A DNA stretch of 28,114 bases from an uncultured Collinsella sp. (GTDB lineage Bacteria > Actinomycetota > Coriobacteriia > Coriobacteriales > Coriobacteriaceae): NCBI GenBank assembly GCA_900540095.1, contig UQEO01000017.1:1-28114 (forward strand), written 5' to 3'. The notes under the pieces are model-generated. The model did no database searches. It saw only the letters and a list, made by a program, of their open reading frames with translations, and was not told where the DNA came from. Positions 7,909 to 14,836 of the stretch are shown here, piece after piece. The translations under genes and the position numbers were made by a program. Numbering within the stretch: the first letter of the stretch is position 1; the number at the start of each line of letters is the position of its first letter.

Positions 7909-7914
7909 TATACT
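7909..7914 (+). promoter_or_regulatory. -10 box TATACT of gluQ (leaderless start)
   Basis: TATACT lies just 7 bases before the gluQ ATG (7922). Transcription would therefore begin at or next to the start codon. No Shine-Dalgarno sequence lies between. No clear -35 was found. Confidence 0.6.
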
Positions 7915-7921
7915 CGTCCGC

Positions 7922-8923
7922 ATGGATATCAACGCACGCAACATAGCAACACACGCCGCGGACGCACCAGCAACGGCAGCGCCCACCCCCGTCGTGGGCC
8001 GCTTTGCCCCGTCGCCCTCGGGCCGCATGCACTTGGGCAACGTGTTCAGCTGCCTGTGCTCGTGGCTTTCGGCCCGCAGCCAAGGCGGCAGCATCGTGCT
8101 GCGCATCGAGGACCTGGACGATCGCTGCAAGCGCCCGGAACTTGCCACTCAATTGATTGACGACCTGGCCTGGCTGGGACTGGAGTGGGACGAAGGCCCC
8201 TACTACCAGCACGATCGCCTGGATCTGTACGAGGACGCCCTGCGTCAGCTGCAAGACGCCGGCCTCACCTATCCCTGCTTTTGCACGCGCGCCGAGCTCC
8301 ACACCGCGAGCGCACCGCACGCCAGCGACGGCACGCCCATCTACCGCGGCGCCTGCCGAGGCCTTTCGGCCGAAGAGGTCGCCCGCCGCAGTGCCCTGCG
8401 CGCCCCGGCCACGCGCCTGCGCGTGCCCGCCGTCGACGACCTCGCAGACGATGTGATCGAATTCGTGGACCGCACGTACGGGGCCCAATGCGAAGCGCTC
8501 GCCACCGAATGCGGCGACTTTTTGGTGCGCCGCAGCGACGGCGTGTTTGCCTATCAGCTGGCCGTGGTGGTCGATGACGCCGCCATGGGTGTTACCGAGA
8601 TCGTACGCGGATGTGACCTGCTTGGCTCCACGCCACGCCAAATCTATCTGCAGCATTTGCTGGGACTGCCTACACCGCACTACGCGCACATTCCGCTGCT
8701 CATGTCGCCGGACGGCCGCCGCCTTTCCAAGCGCGACCGCGATCTGGACCTGGGCGAGCTCCGCACCCGCTTTGGCACACCCGAGGCACTGCTGGGCTGG
8801 CTCGCCGGGCAAACGGGCATCGCGCCGGACACCACACCGCGCTCTGCCGAGCAGCTGGTCGAGCACTTTAGCTGGGACGTTATCCGCGCACACCGGGAGA
8901 ACATCACCGTAACGGCCGAGTAG
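7922..8923 (+). CDS. gluQ: Glutamyl-Q tRNA(Asp) synthetase
   Basis: Truncated glutamyl-tRNA synthetase paralogue. Family members attach glutamate to queuosine at the wobble position of tRNA(Asp). The 333 residues comprise a class I catalytic core with no anticodon-binding domain, as expected. The HIGH-type motif is MHLGN (36-40) within RFAPSPSGRMHLGN, and the KMSKS-type motif is RRLSKRD (266-272, Lys270). A zinc site is suggested by Cys119, Cys121, Tyr141 and Cys145 in the family's C-x-C...Y-x3-C pattern. The first 24 residues, alanine/threonine-rich, extend beyond the usual start. The ATG at 7922 has no ribosome-binding site but a -10 box directly upstream, implying a leaderless mRNA. Convergent with the phosphoesterase gene, 15 bases apart. 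Whether this organism makes queuosine cannot be seen here. Confidence 0.93.
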   Translation: MDINARNIATHAADAPATAAPTPVVGRFAPSPSGRMHLGNVFSCLCSWLSARSQGGSIVLRIEDLDDRCKRPELATQLIDDLAWLGLEWDEGPYYQHDRLDLYEDALRQLQDAGLTYPCFCTRAELHTASAPHASDGTPIYRGACRGLSAEEVARRSALRAPATRLRVPAVDDLADDVIEFVDRTYGAQCEALATECGDFLVRRSDGVFAYQLAVVVDDAAMGVTEIVRGCDLLGSTPRQIYLQHLLGLPTPHYAHIPLLMSPDGRRLSKRDRDLDLGELRTRFGTPEALLGWLAGQTGIAPDTTPRSAEQLVEHFSWDVIRAHRENITVTAE

Positions 8924-8938
8924 TCAAACGCCTTGCCG

Positions 8939-9664
8939 CTACGCAACATCCCAGGGCTGGAGTTCGTCGCCCAGGCGAACGATGCAGTCGTAGAGCACGG
9001 TGTGGCGCTCGGCCGGGTTGGCGTCGCGATGAAAATGCCCGTAGTACCAGCGCTTGTAGTCCAGGTGGTCCTCCAGCTCGTCGAAAAACGTGGTGAGTCG
9101 ATCGACATCGGGATAATTCCAGCCAGGTGCCGGGTAAAGCGTGGGCGAAAGCATGCGTGTGGAGCAGGTATGGGTGATCGCATAGTCGACCTTCCAATCC
9201 ACGCTGTCGAGCTTTGCCCGCGCCTCCTCAAAGTTGCGCTCGTCCGGCAGCTCCTGCGGCCACCAGCTGGAATACGGAATGCGGTATTCCTTATCCACGC
9301 TCGTGGCGCCGCCCATGGTAAAGATCGTTGGGCCGTCAAGCTCAAAAACCTCACCGCGCGTCAGGCGTCGGATGGGCGAGGTGTCCGACAGACGCTGCGT
9401 CAGGCCGCCGTGCCACAGCTCCATGGGGCGCTCCGACCAGTGATCGAAACGCTCGTGGTTGCCGTCGACAAACAGCACGGTATAGGGGCGCGACTCCAGC
9501 CAGGCGATGTCGGCAAATTCCTCAGCAGAGAAATCCCACGGAAAGCCAAAGTCGCCCGCGATGATGAGATAGTCGTCACTTGTCAGACCATCCCCAAGAT
9601 CCCAGTCGCGAAGCTTTTGCATGTCGACGCCGCCGTGAATATCGCCCGTCACATAGACCGTCAT
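8939..9664 (-). CDS. Calcineurin-like metallophosphoesterase
   Basis: Predicted phosphoesterase of 241 residues with a binuclear metal site. Visible motifs in order: GDIHG (7-11), AGDFG, DGNHERFD, ITHTCS and YGHFHRD, the full D-x-H / GD / GNHE / H / GHxH set, so it should be active. I start it at ATG 9664, next to the conserved first strand (MTVYVTGDIHG) and preceded by GGGAAGTGGTG; the frame remains open to 9700. No signal peptide, so probably cytoplasmic. The substrate could be a phosphoprotein, nucleotide or nucleic acid; nothing decides between them. It follows the small membrane gene in the same direction after an 85-base gap and may share its transcript. Confidence 0.93.
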   Translation of the reverse strand: MTVYVTGDIHGGVDMQKLRDWDLGDGLTSDDYLIIAGDFGFPWDFSAEEFADIAWLESRPYTVLFVDGNHERFDHWSERPMELWHGGLTQRLSDTSPIRRLTRGEVFELDGPTIFTMGGATSVDKEYRIPYSSWWPQELPDERNFEEARAKLDSVDWKVDYAITHTCSTRMLSPTLYPAPGWNYPDVDRLTTFFDELEDHLDYKRWYYGHFHRDANPAERHTVLYDCIVRLGDELQPWDVA

Positions 9665-9749
9665 CGGATCACCACTTCCCTGTAAGTCGCTAGCCCACAT
9701 TCTGCACGATCACTAAGTCAACCGTTCCAGCCCTTCCATCCTTTGGGAC

Positions 9750-9989
9750 CTACCCCTCGCTCTTCCATCCAAACGGGTCAAACACCCAAAAGATCAGATC
9801 GAGCACGCCGCCGGTCATCATGGCGCCGGCAAGAGCCATGCAAACATGCAGAGAACTGGCACTTCGGAGCACGTCGAATGGCCCCAGAACAGCCAGCAGC
9901 GCGACCGCTGCGCCGGCTACGCACAGCGCGAGGCACGGCCCCGCGTCCTTAACGCACTTCTTTGCGAGATGCTTTGCGTTGTCACTCAT
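9750..9989 (-). CDS. Small membrane protein, two predicted helices
   Basis: A 79-residue protein that I do not recognise. From ATG 9989 (MSDNAKHLAKK) it has a lysine-rich N-terminus, a hydrophobic helix at about 17-35 (CLALCVAGAAVALLAVLG) and a second one at about 45-65, ending in the aromatic VFDPFGWKSEG. Positive residues before the first helix suggest both ends are cytoplasmic. The start is set by AAGGAG ten bases upstream; an open frame continues to 10139, but its extra 50 residues look like random translation. Same direction as the phosphoesterase gene. Confidence 0.7.
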   Translation of the reverse strand: MSDNAKHLAKKCVKDAGPCLALCVAGAAVALLAVLGPFDVLRSASSLHVCMALAGAMMTGGVLDLIFWVFDPFGWKSEG

Positions 9990-10347
9990 CGGTATCGAAC
10001 TCCTTAGAGGGTCGTTGTTCAGACGCATGCCGCCGCGGCAGAGCGGGGCGGCAGGGTAAGTGTCACATGCTGTGCGGACATCAATGGAGAAACCGCCTGC
10101 TCGACCAACCTTTGACGCCGTTTTGCACCGACACCACATCCCCCGCTATCGAGGTCTAATACTTTTCCCACCGCTACCCAAAAACTCATCCAACATTAAT
10201 CTTGGCTCAAGAATCGCTTAATCTATAACCTGCACTATAGAGTTCGACCAAGGGCGAGGCGGCGCCGCGCAACGCAGGCCGCCGAACGCAACGCTCGCGC
10301 CCGGGCAGATCGCCCGGCGTCGCGCCCATCGAACGAAAGGACAGGTC
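9990..10347. other. 358-bp divergent intergenic region
   Basis: Separates the small membrane gene from the DUF4342 operon. The right part holds the operon promoter (10202-10229) and a long GC-rich leader (about 10240-10347) containing a hairpin CCGGGC-AGATC-GCCCGG. The left part shows no gene or named element. Confidence 0.6.
10202..10229 (+). promoter_or_regulatory. Promoter of the DUF4342/two-component operon
   Basis: A -35 box TTGGCT (10202-10207) and a -10 box TATAAC (10224-10229) are separated by 16 bases. The predicted start near 10236 gives a leader of about 110 bases. Confidence 0.6.
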
Positions 10348-10890
10348 ATGGACGACCTCGAAAAAGTTGAAACCATCCGCACCAAGTGCAACGTGAGCTA
10401 CACCGATGCCAAGGCCGCGCTCGACGCCGCCGACGGCAACGTCTTGGATGCCATCATTTGGCTCGAGTCGCAGGGTAAGACCCAGACCACGTCAACGCAC
10501 GCCGCCACCGAGTCTGAGCCGGTCGATGAGCCCTCGGCCGAGATGGTCGCCGCGCAGGCCGCCTACGAAAAATCGAGCGAAAAGACCGACTTCTCCAAGA
10601 AGATGGACAGCGTGTGGGAGTACCTCAAAAAGCTCTTCCGCCTGAGCCTGGACACCAAGTTTATCGCCACGCGCCGCGATGCGATCATCCTCAACATCCC
10701 CATCCTGATTCCCATCGTCGCCCTGTTTGCCTGGGGCGCCACGATATGGCTGATGCTGATTGGTCTGTTCTTTGGCATGCGCTACCGCATCGACAGCGAC
10801 GGCGACGTGCCCGGCAGCATCAACAACCTTATGAATCACGCCGCCGACGCCGCGGACGACATCAAGCAAAATCTGAACGACGACAAGTAA
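10348..10890 (+). CDS. UBA-like / DUF4342 domain membrane protein
   Basis: 180 residues. Residues 5-43 (EKVETIRTKCNVSYTDAKAALDAADGNVLDAIIWLE) match the three-helix UBA-like fold shared by EF-Ts and NAC proteins. A polar linker (about 44-88) follows. Residues 89-160 resemble DUF4342: a short amphipathic stretch, then a hydrophobic hairpin (ILNIPILIPIVALFAWG and IWLMLIGLFFGMRYRI). The C-terminus is acidic and amidated. It starts 9 bases after GAAAGGAC and ends 18 bases before the response regulator, so it heads a three-gene operon. The function of such proteins is unknown; the UBA-like part suggests binding of another protein or RNA. Its link to the signalling pair is by position only. Confidence 0.85.
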   Translation: MDDLEKVETIRTKCNVSYTDAKAALDAADGNVLDAIIWLESQGKTQTTSTHAATESEPVDEPSAEMVAAQAAYEKSSEKTDFSKKMDSVWEYLKKLFRLSLDTKFIATRRDAIILNIPILIPIVALFAWGATIWLMLIGLFFGMRYRIDSDGDVPGSINNLMNHAADAADDIKQNLNDDK

Positions 10891-10908
10891 TCGCAGACGG
10901 GGGCACGC

Positions 10909-11679
10909 ATGGCACGGATCCTGATCGTAGAGGACGAGGAAAAAATCGCCCGCTTTGTGACGCTCGAGCTGGAGCACGAGGGCTACCAGGTGGAGCACGC
11001 CGCCGACGGCCGCACCGCCGTGGACCTGGCGCTGGAGCGCGACTACGATCTGATTCTGCTCGATGTGCTGTTGCCGCAGCTCAACGGCATGGAGGTCCTG
11101 CGGCGTGTCCGCAAGCACAAGGATGTGCCGGTGATTATGGTCACCGCGCGCGATGCCGTGATGGACAAGGTGGCCGGGCTCGATGCCGGCGCCGACGATT
11201 ACTTGACCAAGCCATTTGCGATTGAGGAGCTGTTCGCACGGGTCCGCGTGGCGCTGAAGCGCTCGGAGGCCGTGCGAGCGGCTTCGGGCGTTGGCGGCGT
11301 TGGGGCCGGGACGGGCGCTACGGGCGCCGCTGCGATACCCCCGGCTGGCGACTCGACCCAGGCATCCGCCTCGCCCTCCCCCGCCGCGCTCACCGTGAGT
11401 TCGGTCGCGCTCGATCCCGACCGCCGCGAAGTCACGGTCGGCGGCTCGCCCATCGCGCTCACTGCCCGCGAGTTCGACGTCCTCGCCCTGCTTATGGCGC
11501 ACGCCGGCACCGTGCTCACGCGCGAGCGCATCGCGCACGAGGCGCTGGGCTACGAATACGTGGGCGACACCAACAACGTCGACGTGCACATCGCGCACCT
11601 GCGCGCCAAGATCGAGGACGCCGGCGGTGCCCGCATCATCCAGACCGTGCGCGGGGTGGGCTATGTCTGCCGCACGTAA
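10909..11679 (+). CDS. OmpR/PhoB-family response regulator with long linker
   Basis: DNA-binding regulator of 256 residues. The receiver domain (1-118) has Glu8/Asp9/Glu10, Asp52 as phospho-acceptor (LILLDVLLP), Thr79 and Lys101. The winged-helix domain (about 165-256) ends RIIQTVRGVGYVCRT. The two are joined by an unusually long linker (about 120-163) made mostly of Gly, Ala, Ser and Pro, which accounts for the roughly 30 residues above typical length. Start ATG follows GGGGG with a 5-base spacer. It overlaps the kinase gene by 17 bases, a sign of translational coupling. It is unrelated in detail to the regulator at 1085-1756. Confidence 0.96.
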   Translation: MARILIVEDEEKIARFVTLELEHEGYQVEHAADGRTAVDLALERDYDLILLDVLLPQLNGMEVLRRVRKHKDVPVIMVTARDAVMDKVAGLDAGADDYLTKPFAIEELFARVRVALKRSEAVRAASGVGGVGAGTGATGAAAIPPAGDSTQASASPSPAALTVSSVALDPDRREVTVGGSPIALTAREFDVLALLMAHAGTVLTRERIAHEALGYEYVGDTNNVDVHIAHLRAKIEDAGGARIIQTVRGVGYVCRT

Positions 11680-12958
11680 CGCCGAGGCCAAGCGCGTCAC
11701 CTCCATCGCCCGCGCCATCAACTGGAGCTATATGTGGCGCCGCCTGATGAGCTACGTCTGGCTCGATCTGTTGCTGGTGGTGATTGCGGCGGCGATCCTC
11801 GTCTATGGATACAACCAGACACTGCCCGACAGCGCGTTTACCGCAGGATGGATCCCCGGCGCCACCGTTCGCGGCATGTCGCTGAAGCCCGCGCGCGGCT
11901 GGGACCTGACAACGCTCACCTATACCGTCGAGCTTGCGCGTACCACCAAGACCTTCCCCCTCGCGCAGGACCTCATCGCACTTTGGCCCCTCTATATCGT
12001 TGTTGTAGGTTGGCAGGTCATCAGCATGCTCGATATGCTCGGCGGCGCTCGCCGTGTGCGCCGCACCATGGCGCCGCTCAACGACCTGGCCCTGCGCGTG
12101 GACGAGCTCGGCCGCATGCAGCTCTCCGGCGGCAAGATGGAAACGCTGGAGCAAGCCATCGAGCGCGCGAGCGTCGACTCGCCGAGCGTCACCACCGGCG
12201 ACGCCGACCTGGCAAGCATCGAGGTCGCACTCAACCGCCTGCTGCGCCAGATGCAAGAGGCCAAGCTGCAGCAGATGCGCTTTGTCAACGATGCAAGCCA
12301 CGAGCTGCGCACGCCCATCGCGGTGATTCAGGGCTACGTGAACATGCTCGACCGCTGGGGCAAAGACGACCCGGACGTGCTGGCGGAATCCATCGCGTCC
12401 CTCAAGGCCGAAAGCGAGCACATGCAGGAGCTCGTGGAGCAGCTGCTGTTTTTGGCGCGCGGCGATGCCGGGCGCACGGTCCTGCGGCGTGCGCATACCA
12501 ACCTGGCCGCACTGGTCGACGAGGTATGCGAAGAATCGCAGATGATCGATACCGAGCACACGTATCGGCTGGCTTTTGACGCTGCGCTTGTCAGCGACCC
12601 GCGCTGCGATGCGCCCGTTGACGTGGCGCTCGTGAAGCAGGCTCTGCGCGTGATCGTGCAAAACGCCGCCAAGTACTCGGATGCGGGAACGACCGTCACA
12701 TTTGGCATAACGCCCAATGCGGGCATGGGCACGATCGACATAAGTGTTGAGGACGAAGGCATCGGCATGAACCAGGAATCCGCAGCTCACGCGTTCGAGC
12801 GGTTCTACCGTGCCGACAACGCGCGCGATGCCGGAGCGCAGGGCTCGGGCCTGGGGCTCGCCATCGCCAAGTGGATCGTCGATAGCCACGGCGGCGTCAT
12901 CGGCGTGACCTCGGTCGAGGGCGTCGGCAGCCGCTTTACGATTCGCCTGCCGCGGTAG
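11663..12958 (+). CDS. Sensor histidine kinase
   Basis: Membrane kinase of 431 residues, partner of the preceding regulator. Helix 1 (about 33-50) and helix 2 (about 105-123) enclose a 55-residue extracytoplasmic sensor region. A linker region follows, then the dimerisation helix with His213 in ASHELRTPIAV (the ArlS/MprB-type H-box), the N-box (VIVQNAAKYS, Asn334), G1 (DEGIGM, 364-369), the F-box (FERFYRAD) and G2 (GSGLGLA, 394-400). All catalytic parts are present. I chose ATG 11663, inside the regulator gene and preceded by GGGGTGGG; the frame stays open upstream but adds only regulator-overlapping sequence. The gene is last in the operon and closed by a strong terminator. The signal is unknown. 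Confidence 0.95.
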   Translation: MSAARNAEAKRVTSIARAINWSYMWRRLMSYVWLDLLLVVIAAAILVYGYNQTLPDSAFTAGWIPGATVRGMSLKPARGWDLTTLTYTVELARTTKTFPLAQDLIALWPLYIVVVGWQVISMLDMLGGARRVRRTMAPLNDLALRVDELGRMQLSGGKMETLEQAIERASVDSPSVTTGDADLASIEVALNRLLRQMQEAKLQQMRFVNDASHELRTPIAVIQGYVNMLDRWGKDDPDVLAESIASLKAESEHMQELVEQLLFLARGDAGRTVLRRAHTNLAALVDEVCEESQMIDTEHTYRLAFDAALVSDPRCDAPVDVALVKQALRVIVQNAAKYSDAGTTVTFGITPNAGMGTIDISVEDEGIGMNQESAAHAFERFYRADNARDAGAQGSGLGLAIAKWIVDSHGGVIGVTSVEGVGSRFTIRLPR

Positions 12959-12977
12959 GAAGCCCCTCGGCATAAAT

Positions 12978-13011
12978 AAAGGGATAGGGCCACGCAGCCC
13001 TATCCCTTTTT
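12978..13011. terminator. Bidirectional terminator between kinase and VOC genes
   Basis: Arms AAAGGGATAGGGC (12978-12990) and GCCCTATCCCTTT (12997-13009) pair perfectly over a 6-base loop. On the plus strand a TTTTT run ends it. On the minus strand the run is broken (TTTATTTAT) but should still serve the convergent VOC gene. Confidence 0.9.
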
Positions 13012-13033
13012 GCTAGCTATGACAGCTTGTGCG

Positions 13034-13408
13034 CTATTCGCGGCACAGGTGCACGGCGAAGCCGGCGAACTCGCGCTTAAAGTACACGAGCTTGGTACCA
13101 CCGTCGGGTAGCAGCGCGCGCGACTCCTCGTTGACCTCGAGCCCGCGCTCGGCAAACCACTTCTCAGCCGCATCGATGTCGTTGACGGCAAAGCCGATGT
13201 GGCCCTTGGTGCCACGACCGTTCTGCTTCATGATCTCGACCAGCGAATCGTTAAAGTACGAAACCGGGGTCTCGATGACGGGCAGGCCCATCATCGTCGA
13301 GAACAGCTCCGCGATCTCCAAGGCGTCTGCCGGGTCGGCAGCGTTAATGCCCACATGGGCAACGCGCATGTCAAAGAGCTCGACCGGATTGGCGTTCTGC
13401 TCACTCAT
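13034..13408 (-). CDS. VOC (glyoxalase/bleomycin-resistance fold) protein
   Basis: A 124-residue single-domain protein of the vicinal oxygen chelate superfamily. The beta-alpha-beta-beta-beta pattern is clear: VAHVGINAAD (start), VEIMKQNGRGTKGHIGFAVNDIDAAEKWFAERG (middle) and KLVYFKREFAGFAVHL (end). From memory it looks like the C-terminal VOC extension found on some KDPG/KHG aldolases (the GHIGF..NDI..A and GFAVHL signatures), but here it stands alone. Candidate metal ligands are His18, His70 and His121, none proven. It starts 11 bases after the PTS IIB stop, so the two form an operon. A sugar-acid related role is suggested by this but not shown. Confidence 0.85.
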   Translation of the reverse strand: MSEQNANPVELFDMRVAHVGINAADPADALEIAELFSTMMGLPVIETPVSYFNDSLVEIMKQNGRGTKGHIGFAVNDIDAAEKWFAERGLEVNEESRALLPDGGTKLVYFKREFAGFAVHLCRE

Positions 13409-13419
13409 ACAGTCAGCGC

Positions 13420-13707
13420 CTACTGAGCCATGACGTCGAGAACGGCCTTCTCAGCAGCGACGCGGTTCATGCCGGTCATGAAGGGCACGCCACTCACGTA
13501 CGGGCAGGTGAGGCCCTCGGGGGCAACGGTGGTGGCGATCAGCAGGTCGGCGCCCTCGTCGCAGTAGTCCTTGGCCTCGGAGATGGCGCACTGCACAATC
13601 TCATACTTGCCGGCGTAACCGTTGGCGTCAAGCAGGGTGGCGACCTTCTGGGCAACGAGCGTGGAAGTAGCAGCGCCAGCACCGCAAGCCAAAACGATCT
13701 TCTTCAT
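13420..13707 (-). CDS. PTS system IIB component, galactitol type
   Basis: A 95-residue cytoplasmic phosphocarrier. The phosphorylated cysteine is Cys8 in the loop LACGAGAATSTLVAQKV, the P-loop-like signature of the lactose/galactitol IIB fold. Family members pass phosphate from IIA to the incoming sugar at IIC. No IIA or IIC gene is next to it: the operon contains only this gene and the VOC gene. It may serve a permease encoded elsewhere or act as a regulatory phosphocarrier. ATG 13707 follows GAAGGGAG with a 9-base spacer. The sugar is unknown; the galactitol assignment describes the family, not the substrate. Confidence 0.9.
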   Translation of the reverse strand: MKKIVLACGAGAATSTLVAQKVATLLDANGYAGKYEIVQCAISEAKDYCDEGADLLIATTVAPEGLTCPYVSGVPFMTGMNRVAAEKAVLDVMAQ

Positions 13708-13809
13708 AGGTAATGTCTCCCTTCATGGTTTACTTTAGGTAAGTGTACCGCAGCGAGCGATGGCACTCGGCCTCGATGAGCTTTTATGCCAGTTTGCTTT
13801 CGCGCTGCG

Positions 13810-13815
13810 TATAAT
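13810..13815 (+). promoter_or_regulatory. -10 box TATAAT upstream of the TPR-like gene
   Basis: A perfect TATAAT lies about 55 bases before the start codon at 13871. The 17-base-spaced -35 position reads TGCCAG, a poor match. A small hairpin (CGCTC...GAGCG) follows in the leader. Confidence 0.5.
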
Positions 13816-13870
13816 ACATCTAGTACATGTTGTCATACCGCTCGCTTTATGAGCGACTAAGGACCCTAAT

Positions 13871-14494
13871 ATGCCCGATTCTCGCACACTCTGGACCGCC
13901 GTCGTTATCATCTGCATCGCCGTGTCGGTGTTCTTTAGCGTCAAAAAACGCACCACGTTTAAGCGCCTGCAGCAGCTCATGGCCGCCAAGCAGTGGGACG
14001 AGTTCGATCGTTTGCTCGACGGCAAACTCACCAGCATGCTGTACCCGCGCTACAACCGCGACTACCTGCGCCTGAACTCCTATCTGCTGCGCGAGGACCA
14101 TAAGCGCGCCGACGAGATGTTCGACCTGCTGCTGGGACTCAACCTGCCCAAGATGCAGCGTGTCGACCTGGTCATTAAGGCCTTTAACTACTACGTTGGC
14201 CAGGAGGACCGCAAAAAGTCCAAGGAGCTGCTGCACGAGATCAAGGGCTTTGAGGGCGGTCAGGCCGAGGCAGTCGCACACGAGTGCCAGCTGATGTACG
14301 ACACGATGATCCTCAAGCGCCACAACGATATTCCCGAGCTGGAGCGCATGCTCAAGGAGGCCGGTGACGACAAGGTCAAGAGCTGCCGCCTGGAATACCT
14401 GCTGGCCCTGCAGTACCAAAACAAGGGTGACGAAGCCAAGTTCCAGGAGTTCCTGGAGAAGTCGGGCCAACACTCGATGGCCGTCAACGCGTAA
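13871..14494 (+). CDS. Membrane-anchored TPR-like protein of unknown function
   Basis: A 207-residue protein with one N-terminal hydrophobic helix (about 7-24, TLWTAVVIICIAVSVFFSV) followed by KKR, so most of the protein should be cytoplasmic. The rest is charged and helical with repeating pairs of about 34 residues (for example RLQQLMAAKQWDEFDRLLDG and LNSYLLREDHKRADEMFDLL), which resemble degenerate tetratricopeptide repeats. Such scaffolds bind other proteins. I do not recognise the family. ATG 13871 has AAGGA seven bases upstream. The gene ends 31 bases before tRNA-Leu, and the tRNA promoter lies in that gap. Confidence 0.75.
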   Translation: MPDSRTLWTAVVIICIAVSVFFSVKKRTTFKRLQQLMAAKQWDEFDRLLDGKLTSMLYPRYNRDYLRLNSYLLREDHKRADEMFDLLLGLNLPKMQRVDLVIKAFNYYVGQEDRKKSKELLHEIKGFEGGQAEAVAHECQLMYDTMILKRHNDIPELERMLKEAGDDKVKSCRLEYLLALQYQNKGDEAKFQEFLEKSGQHSMAVNA

Positions 14495-14505
14495 CGGACG
14501 GCTTG

Positions 14506-14514
14506 TGCTAGACT
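14506..14514 (+). promoter_or_regulatory. Extended -10 (TGCTAGACT) of tRNA-Leu
   Basis: TG-C-TAGACT is an extended -10 element ending 11 bases before the tRNA's first base, a normal distance for a short processed leader. The -35 would fall in the end of the upstream gene and is poor. Confidence 0.55.
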
Positions 14515-14525
14515 TCTAGTCTCAC

Positions 14526-14610
14526 GGGGGCGTGGCGGAATTGGCATACGCAGGAGACTTAAAATCTCTCGCCGCAAGGATTGTGGGTTCGAGTCCCACC
14601 GCCCCTACCA
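14526..14610 (+). tRNA. tRNA-Leu (anticodon UAA)
   Basis: An 85-base class II tRNA with encoded CCA (14608-14610). The acceptor arm GGGGGCG pairs with CGCCCCT (first pair G-U), discriminator A. The anticodon loop CTTAAAA carries TAA at 14560-14562 on a GGAGA/TCTCT stem. A long variable arm (CGCCGCAAGGATTG) and a TGGG-TTCGAGT-CCCA T-arm follow. It decodes UUA and UUG leucine codons. Confidence 0.97.
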
Positions 14611-14622
14611 TGTATTGCCTAC

Positions 14623-14661
14623 GAGCCCGTGTCCCCCAGGGAATGCGGGCTCCTTTCTTTT
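14623..14661 (+). terminator. Terminator after tRNA-Leu
   Basis: GAGCCCG (14623-14629) pairs with CGGGCTC (14646-14652), followed by CTTTCTTTT. It lies 12 bases after the CCA end. Confidence 0.85.
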
Positions 14662-14742
14662 GGACGCCGTCAACTGCAGAGCAGCTCATTTGGGACGGGG
14701 CTTTTTTGACTACTTTTTCCGCCCACCCAATGAGTTTCCTAC

Positions 14743-14793
14743 CACATTTTCCGATGGAAAAACGTGGTTGTCTCGCACATTTTCCGATGGAAA
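14743..14793. promoter_or_regulatory. Twin operator-like repeats upstream of the ATPase gene
   Basis: The 18-mer CACATTTTCCGATGGAAA occurs twice, at 14743-14760 and 14776-14793, with a period of 33 bp (about three helical turns). Each holds a near-palindrome TTTCC-GAT-GGAAA. The second copy sits where the -35 of the TATACT promoter (14808-14813) should be, which suggests a dimeric regulator controlling that promoter. Confidence 0.6.
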
Positions 14794-14807
14794 CACCCAA
14801 ATGGCCT

Positions 14808-14813
14808 TATACT
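14808..14813 (+). promoter_or_regulatory. -10 box TATACT of the ATPase gene
   Basis: TATACT lies 23 bases before the ATG at 14837. No -35 consensus exists; the position is occupied by the second operator-like repeat. Confidence 0.55.
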
Positions 14814-14836
14814 AACCGAGAGGGTTGGGAGGCAAT

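Larger units (their letters stand above)
7407..7921. other. 515-bp intergenic region without a credible gene
   Basis: Contains the promoter side of the DUF2207 gene, a repeat copy (7530-7580), a structured stretch (7675-7724), a stem at 7751-7784 and the gluQ promoter (7909-7914). On the plus strand a 21-codon frame (ATG 7732 to TGA 7797) spans the stem, but it has only a weak, too-close AGG upstream, so I do not call it. No tRNA or known riboswitch motif was recognised. Confidence 0.6.

Noticed and set aside
7730..8893. A 387-residue open frame opposite gluQ
   Set aside because: Runs through the stem at 7751-7784 and the gluQ coding strand; no start signal.
10020..10139. Longer start for the small membrane protein (129 residues)
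   Set aside because: The extra N-terminus looks random and the Shine-Dalgarno sequence sits before ATG 9989.
11636..12973. A 445-residue open frame opposite the histidine kinase, and a 409-residue one at 10492-11721
   Set aside because: Both are antisense to genes with full catalytic motifs and translate into low-complexity His/Arg/Ala-rich sequence.
14743..14793. CRISPR-like pair of repeats
   Set aside because: Only two copies with a 15-bp gap and internal dyads; fits operators, and no cas genes are near.
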